NCBI GenBank assembly: GCA_030605305.1
Contig: JAUWIO010000006.1
Coordinates: forward strand, 1-12,602
Reading direction: 5' to 3'
From: Actinomycetes bacterium
Lineage (GTDB): Bacteria; Actinomycetota; Aquicultoria; CAJVYJ01; JAUVQD01
DNA length: 12,602 nt
Each line of letters opens with the position of its first letter. The first letter of the stretch is position 1. The position numbers were made by a program, and so were the translations under genes. The notes beneath the pieces were generated by a model, which was not told where the DNA came from, searched no databases, and saw only the letters and a list, made by a program, of their open reading frames with translations. Shown here in pieces: positions 6,612 to 12,602 of the stretch.

Positions 6612-7168
6612 ATGGCAAGAATATTGACACATGTCTGCTGCGGTCCGTGTTTCACGGCCGTCCATGAAGAGTTGCAAAAAGAGCACGAAATCGCCGCTTT
6701 GTACCACAACCCGAATATCCATCCGGCCCTTGAGTGGCGCCGCCGCCTCATATATTTGCGACGCTTTTGTATCGAACAGGGGACGCCACTGCTTGTTTCT
6801 CCCTATGAACCGAAGTTGTATTTCGGGGCCGTTCACGGTCACGAAGAACGGGGCGATCGCTGCCGCCGATGTTACGAGGTCCGCTTGAGGGCCGCGGCTT
6901 TGCGGGCGGCGTCTGATGGATACGATGCTTTTACCACTACCTTGTTGATCAGCCCGTATCAAGATCATGAGGCCGTAGCGGATGTAGGGCGGGCCGTGGG
7001 CCGACTATTCGGCGTCGACTTCAAATACTTGGATTTCAGACCGCTTTTCCGGCGCTGACAGGCGACGGCCCGTTCGCTGCAAATGTACAGGCAGCGCTAC
7101 TGCGGTTGCGTCTACAGCGAAGGCGAGCGGTTCGAAGCCAAGATCAGACAGGAGACTGACCGAAGCGA

Positions 7169-7172
<4 letters not shown>
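6612..7172 (+). pseudogene. queH: epoxyqueuosine reductase QueH, interrupted by one in-frame TGA
   Basis: QueH reduces epoxyqueuosine to queuosine in tRNA wobble position 34, in bacteria that lack QueG or use an iron-sulfur alternative. Residues 1-148 carry the family motifs: HVCCGPC (Cys9, Cys10, Cys13), YHNPNIHP, GDRCRRCYE (Cys84, Cys87), FTTTLLISPYQDHE and the FDFRP-like end. TGA at 7056-7058 (codon 149) then interrupts the frame. Reading on, the frame continues with SLQMYRQRYCGCVYS (Cys164, Cys166), the conserved family end, and reaches TGA at 7170-7172, overlapping the queA start as ATGA. That overlap shows where the gene should end. The TGA falls at a glycine conserved in QueH proteins, one base from GGA. 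The start ATG follows AGGA at 6601-6604. If stopped early, the protein lacks the YCGC cysteines and is very likely inactive. A sequencing error is possible. Confidence 0.85.
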
Positions 7173-9302
<2,130 letters not shown>

Positions 9303-9347
9303 TAGTAAGCGATGGCCGGGCGGCCCTTGGCGGCTGCCCGCGGACTC

Positions 9348-9353
9348 GGAGGT
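9348..9353 (+). promoter_or_regulatory. ribosome binding site that decides the yajC start
   Basis: GGAGGT lies 6 bases before the TTG at 9360. This favours TTG over the upstream in-frame ATG at 9312, which has no ribosome binding site and would add 16 residues not typical of YajC. Confidence 0.8.
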
Positions 9354-9359
9354 AATCGA

Positions 9360-9629
9360 TTGGATCCCGGACTGATTCAGATAGTATGGATAGCTTTTCT
9401 CTTTATCGTCTTCTATTTGCTGATTATTCGCCCGCAGCAGACGAAGATGAAAAAACGTCAGCAGCTCATATCGGAGCTGCGTGTCGGCGATCGCGTTGAG
9501 ACTGTCGGCGGCATTCAGGGGGTCATCATGTCGCTCGATAGCGAATCGCTGGAGTTGCAGATAGCCCCGGAAGTCACCGTAACTTTAATGCGTCGCGCTG
9601 TCGCCGGGCGGGTCGGTTCCGAGGAGTAA
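9360..9629 (+). CDS. yajC: YajC, Sec translocon accessory membrane protein
   Basis: YajC is a single-span inner-membrane protein that associates with SecD and SecF in the Sec holotranslocon. From the TTG start the 89-residue protein begins with a hydrophobic helix (about 6-23), followed by the family hallmark RPQQTKMKKRQ. The soluble part carries VGDRVETVGGIQGVIMSL, the usual small beta domain. Length matches the family norm. The gene follows tgt by 57 bases, and in many bacteria tgt, yajC, secD and secF are neighbours in this order. Here a promoter and an HD-domain gene stand between yajC and secD. Confidence 0.95.
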   Translation: MDPGLIQIVWIAFLFIVFYLLIIRPQQTKMKKRQQLISELRVGDRVETVGGIQGVIMSLDSESLELQIAPEVTVTLMRRAVAGRVGSEE

Positions 9630-9648
9630 CTCATCCGTTCGAGTTTAT

Positions 9649-9677
9649 TAGACAGGTCTGAGGAGCCGGGCTATAAT
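9649..9677 (+). promoter_or_regulatory. strong housekeeping promoter giving a leaderless mRNA for the HD gene
   Basis: TAGACA (9649-9654, 5 of 6 matches to TTGACA) and a perfect TATAAT (9672-9677) are separated by exactly 17 bases. Transcription should start around 9684, two or three bases before the ATG at 9687. No ribosome binding site precedes that ATG, so the mRNA would be essentially leaderless. The same promoter would serve secD and secF downstream. Confidence 0.72.
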
Positions 9678-9686
9678 TACTCCGCT

Positions 9687-10361
9687 ATGAAGCAAATCGA
9701 GCAGGACATCTTCGACGATATCAAGGCCGACAAGGTCTTTCACGCCTATCTCGAGCAGGCCGATAAGGCGATGGCGGCTCTCGGCTATACGGAACACGGT
9801 TTCCGCCACGCCGAGCTAGTCGCGGCTATCAGCGCTAACGTCATGAGGCGGCTGTCATTTCCTGAGCGTACAGCTCAGATAGCCGCGGTCGCCGGGTATC
9901 TCCATGATATCGGCAACTCGGTCAGCCGCAGTTTTCACGGCGTATCCGGGGCCTTATTGGTCAAGTCGCGCTTGGAGGAGAAGAAATTTTCCCCGCCGGA
10001 GATAGCCATGATAATGAGCGCCATCGGCAACCATGAGGAAGAGTATGGCTGGTCGACTAGTGAAGTGAGCGCTGCCGTGATCCTGGCGGACAAATCCGAT
10101 GTCCACCGCTCAAGGGTGGCCAATCCCGATATCGCTGATTTTGATATCCACGATCGAGTCAACTATGCCGCTGAGCGTTCGTTTCTCCGAGTAGATGCTG
10201 AGAGCGGCTTCATTACTTTGGAAATAGATATCGATACGAAGATCAGTCAAGTCATGGAGTACTTTGAAATCTTCCTATCACGTATGATAATGTGTCGCCG
10301 GGCAGCCGAGTTCTTGGATTCCAAATTCAGCCTAATGATCAACGGTACAAGACTACTGTAA
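9687..10361 (+). CDS. HD-domain phosphohydrolase
   Basis: This 224-residue soluble protein has the full HD metal-site pattern: His41 (GFRHAELV), His73-Asp74 (YLHDIGNS), His84, His116 (GNHEEEYG) and Asp135 (LADKSDV). HD enzymes hydrolyse phosphate esters of nucleotides or cyclic nucleotides; the substrate is not predictable here. Residues 145-224 form a separate C-terminal part with the sequence DIDTKISQVMEYFEIFLSRM, which may be a ligand-binding or dimer region. Translation starts at the ATG at 9687 with no ribosome binding site, fitting a leaderless message. The stop is 12 bases before secD, so it probably shares a transcript with secD-secF. Whether it affects protein secretion is unknown. 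Confidence 0.87.
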   Translation: MKQIEQDIFDDIKADKVFHAYLEQADKAMAALGYTEHGFRHAELVAAISANVMRRLSFPERTAQIAAVAGYLHDIGNSVSRSFHGVSGALLVKSRLEEKKFSPPEIAMIMSAIGNHEEEYGWSTSEVSAAVILADKSDVHRSRVANPDIADFDIHDRVNYAAERSFLRVDAESGFITLEIDIDTKISQVMEYFEIFLSRMIMCRRAAEFLDSKFSLMINGTRLL

Positions 10362-10362
10362 T

Positions 10363-10368
10363 AAGGGG
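10363..10368 (+). promoter_or_regulatory. ribosome binding site for secD
   Basis: AAGGGG starts just after the HD gene stop (TAA, 10359-10361) and lies 5 bases before a TTG at 10374. It supports TTG as the secD start, since no ATG or GTG fits nearby. Confidence 0.7.
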
Positions 10369-10373
10369 CCTGT

Positions 10374-11648
10374 TTGACCCAAAAACAGAAAGACTCGTTA
10401 TCGATCACGCTTGCGGTCGTCTTGGCGATCGCAGCGGTGCTTTTAGTCTACTTTACGCCCCCTAAGCTCGGACTCGATCTGCAGGGCGGTCTACTCCTGG
10501 TCCTTTCGGCGGAGTCGACCGAAGGCGGAGAGGCGACCGAAGAAGAGATAGATCAGGCCCAGTTCATCATTGATGAGCGGGTCAACGGCCTTGGTGTCAC
10601 CGAACCGCAGATCGAGCGCCAGATCGGTACGCCCAATATCATCGTACAGCTCCCAGGGATCAAGGACCCGGAAGAGGCGGTCAGTCTTATCCGCAGCACC
10701 GCTCTATTGGAGTTCAAGGAAGTCGTCGATGAAGTGGCGATCGACCCGGAAAAGCGTTACGGTCCGACCTTGATGACCGGCAAAGCCATCCAAAAAGCAC
10801 AAGTCGGCACCGACGATCTCGGCCGGGCTTCAGTTGATTTCACGCTGACAAACGAAGGCTCGGAGAAGTTTGAAGAAATAACGGCTGACCTGTCCCAGGG
10901 CAACCGCCAATTGGCGATCATCCTGGACGGCAAGGAAATGTCCGCTCCCAATGTCAACGATACGATCAGCGGCGGGCAAGGAACCATCACGGGTTCGTTC
11001 TCGTTTAAAGAGGCCCGAGAGCTGGCGCTAGTCTTGAACACAGGCGCTTTGCCGGTCAAGTTCACCATCGCCCAGAAGCAGACTGTCGGTCCGACGCTCG
11101 GAAAAGAGTCTCTCGATCAGGCCTTGCTGGCCGGTATCGTCGGTCTGGTGCTGGTCGCCTTTTTTATGCTGATCATGTATCGGGGCCTCGGGCTCATCTC
11201 GATCGCCGCGCTCGTCTTGTTCTCCTGTCTCTTCGGCGGCATGCTGACTTTGATCGGTTCGACGCTGACCCTACCCGGTATCGCCGGCATCATCCTGACT
11301 ATCGGCCTGGCGTCCGATTCGGGTATTGTCTACTTCGAGCGTTTCCGCGAAGAGTATCGTCGGGGCCGCGAACCGCGGGCCGCGGCTAAGACCGCTTACG
11401 GACACGCTTTTCGCACGATCATCGATGCCGACGCGACCACTTTGATCATCGCCGGCACCCTGATAGCCCTTTCATATCTATACTTTGGGGCCGGTCCGGT
11501 CCGCGGATTCGCGATCACGCTTAGTATTGGCATCATCTTGGATGTCTTCGTTTCATTCTTCTTCACTCGCCCAACTCTGATCAAGCTGTCCGTCCTCAAA
11601 GTATTTAAGAATCCGGCCTTCGTCGGCGTCCGAAGGAGTGAATCGTGA
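10374..11648 (+). CDS. secD: SecD, protein translocase subunit
   Basis: SecD and SecF use the proton gradient to help preproteins exit the Sec channel. The 424-residue form is short, lacking part of the large periplasmic domain of E. coli SecD (615 aa), as in Gram-positive and related lineages. Helix 1 spans about 10-27, followed by GLDLQGGLLLVL. The extracytoplasmic domain contains DERVNGLGVTEPQIE and the helix-forming insert to about 230. Five helices follow, with ILTIGLASDSGIVYFERFR; Asp315 matches the conserved proton-relay aspartate, while the motif usually written AVDANV reads ASDSGI here. The start is TTG at 10374 and the stop overlaps the secF start (GTGA). Confidence 0.96.
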   Translation: MTQKQKDSLSITLAVVLAIAAVLLVYFTPPKLGLDLQGGLLLVLSAESTEGGEATEEEIDQAQFIIDERVNGLGVTEPQIERQIGTPNIIVQLPGIKDPEEAVSLIRSTALLEFKEVVDEVAIDPEKRYGPTLMTGKAIQKAQVGTDDLGRASVDFTLTNEGSEKFEEITADLSQGNRQLAIILDGKEMSAPNVNDTISGGQGTITGSFSFKEARELALVLNTGALPVKFTIAQKQTVGPTLGKESLDQALLAGIVGLVLVAFFMLIMYRGLGLISIAALVLFSCLFGGMLTLIGSTLTLPGIAGIILTIGLASDSGIVYFERFREEYRRGREPRAAAKTAYGHAFRTIIDADATTLIIAGTLIALSYLYFGAGPVRGFAITLSIGIILDVFVSFFFTRPTLIKLSVLKVFKNPAFVGVRRSES

Positions 11649-12535
11649 CCAATTTCGATTTTGTCGGGCGCCGGGCTATTTGGTTCAGCTTCTCGGCCGT
11701 CGTCATCGTCGTGGGTCTGATTGCGATATTCATGCAGGGACTCAGTTTCGGTATCGAGTTCCAAGGCGGCGCCCTCTTTGAGGTCAAGTTCGCCAAAGCT
11801 GTTACGACCGGAGAGGTCAGGCAGGCCATCGAGCCGCTAGGTTTCGGGGACGCGGTCATCCAACACGGTGGAAACAAAAAGACCGTTTTTATCCGTACTG
11901 AGGAACTGAACCCAAAACGCGAGCAAGAGGTCAAAACAGCTTTGACGGAAGCGGGGGCCAAGGACTTCATCATCCAAGAGGTCGGCGCCAGCTGGGGCAA
12001 GCGGCTGACGCAAGGGACGATCGTCGCTCTGATCGTCGCTATCGCCATCGTTTTGGTCTTTGTAGCTTTCAGGTTCGAGTTCAAGATGGGCGGAGCAGCG
12101 GTAGTCGCGCTCAGCCACGATGTCCTGAGCGCGATCGGCATCTATGCTTTGGGCGGGCGCCCGGTGACGACCGCCACGGTCGCGGCCTTCCTGACTATCA
12201 GGGGTTATTCCATCTATGACACCCTTGTCATCTTCGATCGCGTCCGAGAGAATTCCACCTCGTTCAAGTCGAAGAAGACCTATTCGGCAATGGTGAACGA
12301 GTCGGTCAACCAGTCACTGCGGCGTTCCATCAGCACGTCACTGACGTCGATCATCCCGGTGGCCACCATCCTGATCATCGGAGGCGAGACTCTCAAGGAT
12401 TTCGCCTTCGCCCTGCTCATAGGCTTAGTGGCCGGAACCTACAGCTCGATCTTTATTGCCAGCCCCTGCCTGGCCATGTGGAAAGAGCGCGAGCCCAAAT
12501 TCGTGGCGCTGCGCCGCAAGCGCGAATCCCAGTAA
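11645..12535 (+). CDS. secF: SecF, protein translocase subunit
   Basis: SecF is the obligate partner of SecD in the SecDF proton-driven export motor. It starts with GTG (11645) inside the secD stop, after GGAG near 11634-11637, so the pair is translationally coupled. The 296-residue protein has helix 1 at about 12-30, the motif FGIEFQGGALFEV, a small extracytoplasmic domain (about 45-120), VVALSHDVLSAIG with His158-Asp159, and the conserved GYS-x-x-DT segment with proton-relay Asp192, then VIFDRVREN. Residue 186 (TIRGYS) is Arg, where a hydrophobic residue is usual inside this helix. The C-terminal helices end at about 280, followed by a basic tail. Confidence 0.96.
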   Translation: MTNFDFVGRRAIWFSFSAVVIVVGLIAIFMQGLSFGIEFQGGALFEVKFAKAVTTGEVRQAIEPLGFGDAVIQHGGNKKTVFIRTEELNPKREQEVKTALTEAGAKDFIIQEVGASWGKRLTQGTIVALIVAIAIVLVFVAFRFEFKMGGAAVVALSHDVLSAIGIYALGGRPVTTATVAAFLTIRGYSIYDTLVIFDRVRENSTSFKSKKTYSAMVNESVNQSLRRSISTSLTSIIPVATILIIGGETLKDFAFALLIGLVAGTYSSIFIASPCLAMWKEREPKFVALRRKRESQ

Positions 12536-12602
12536 GTACTTCACTCACCCAGACTAAACCTATATTCGTTGCGGACTGAACTCACAGCAAGGAGGCGACT
12601 CG
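12536..12602 (+). promoter_or_regulatory. spacer after secF with ribosome binding site of the next gene
   Basis: No gene is complete here. AAGGAGG (12589-12595) is a near-perfect ribosome binding site and ends 7 bases before the window edge, so a plus-strand start codon is expected almost immediately outside. A TATATT at 12561-12566 could be a -10, but without a good -35. No terminator hairpin was seen after secF. In many relatives recJ follows secF; that is a guess for this position. Confidence 0.6.

Noticed and set aside
7056..7058. TGA in queH as glycine under an alternative genetic code
   Set aside because: Other genes here end normally at TGA (ABC ATPase, permease, ClpP-like, secD) with correct overlaps, and queA is broken by TAA, so a code change does not explain the pattern.
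7056..7100. TGA in queH as selenocysteine
   Set aside because: The position is normally glycine, not cysteine, and no convincing SECIS-like hairpin follows the codon.
9312..9359. N-terminal extension of YajC from ATG 9312
   Set aside because: No ribosome binding site; the TTG at 9360 has a perfect one and gives the normal family length.

Overview
This 12.6 kb window looks like chromosomal DNA of a GC-rich, probably anaerobic bacterium. The best guess is a deep-branching actinobacterial lineage (inference, moderate to low confidence). Support: the order ruvB ... queA-tgt-yajC-HD gene-secD-secF, separate short SecD (about 424 aa) and SecF, GC-rich codon use, TTG/GTG starts in several genes, and one very probable leaderless mRNA. 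No tRNA, rRNA, transposase, CRISPR array or phage gene was seen. Almost all DNA is coding; the longest gap is about 130 bases.

Layout. 1-359 is the 3' end of ruvB (Holliday junction branch migration). 418-1296 encodes an unrecognised polytopic membrane protein. An ABC-2 type exporter operon follows: ATPase 1364-2287, permease 2284-3396, and a small secreted or membrane-anchored protein at 3414-3674. Next are a ClpP-like serine protease (3723-4349) and a radical SAM protein with a SPASM-like C-terminus (4381-5271). The radical SAM gene meets, tail to tail with overlapping stop codons, a minus-strand sensor-like protein (5268-6482) with two membrane helices, a GAF domain and what looks like a catalytically dead HD-GYP domain.

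From 6612 a plus-strand queuosine (tRNA wobble modification) cluster begins: queH, queA, tgt. It runs into Sec translocon genes: yajC, an HD-domain hydrolase with its own strong promoter, secD and secF. A perfect ribosome binding site at the right edge belongs to the next gene, outside the window.

The most striking observation is damage by single bases. queH has an in-frame TGA at codon 149, where the family has a conserved glycine, and queA has an in-frame TAA at codon 224. In both, the frame after the stop is fully conserved, and the true end of queH overlaps the queA start as ATGA. tgt is intact. Separately, the ABC ATPase has an excellent promoter and ribosome binding site but an ACG where ATG is expected. 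Either the queuosine pathway is decaying very recently, or there is readthrough, or the source sequence contains base errors; the window alone cannot decide. No clearly new system was found. The most speculative lead is the cluster of exporter, small signal-peptide protein, ClpP-like protease and radical SAM enzyme.
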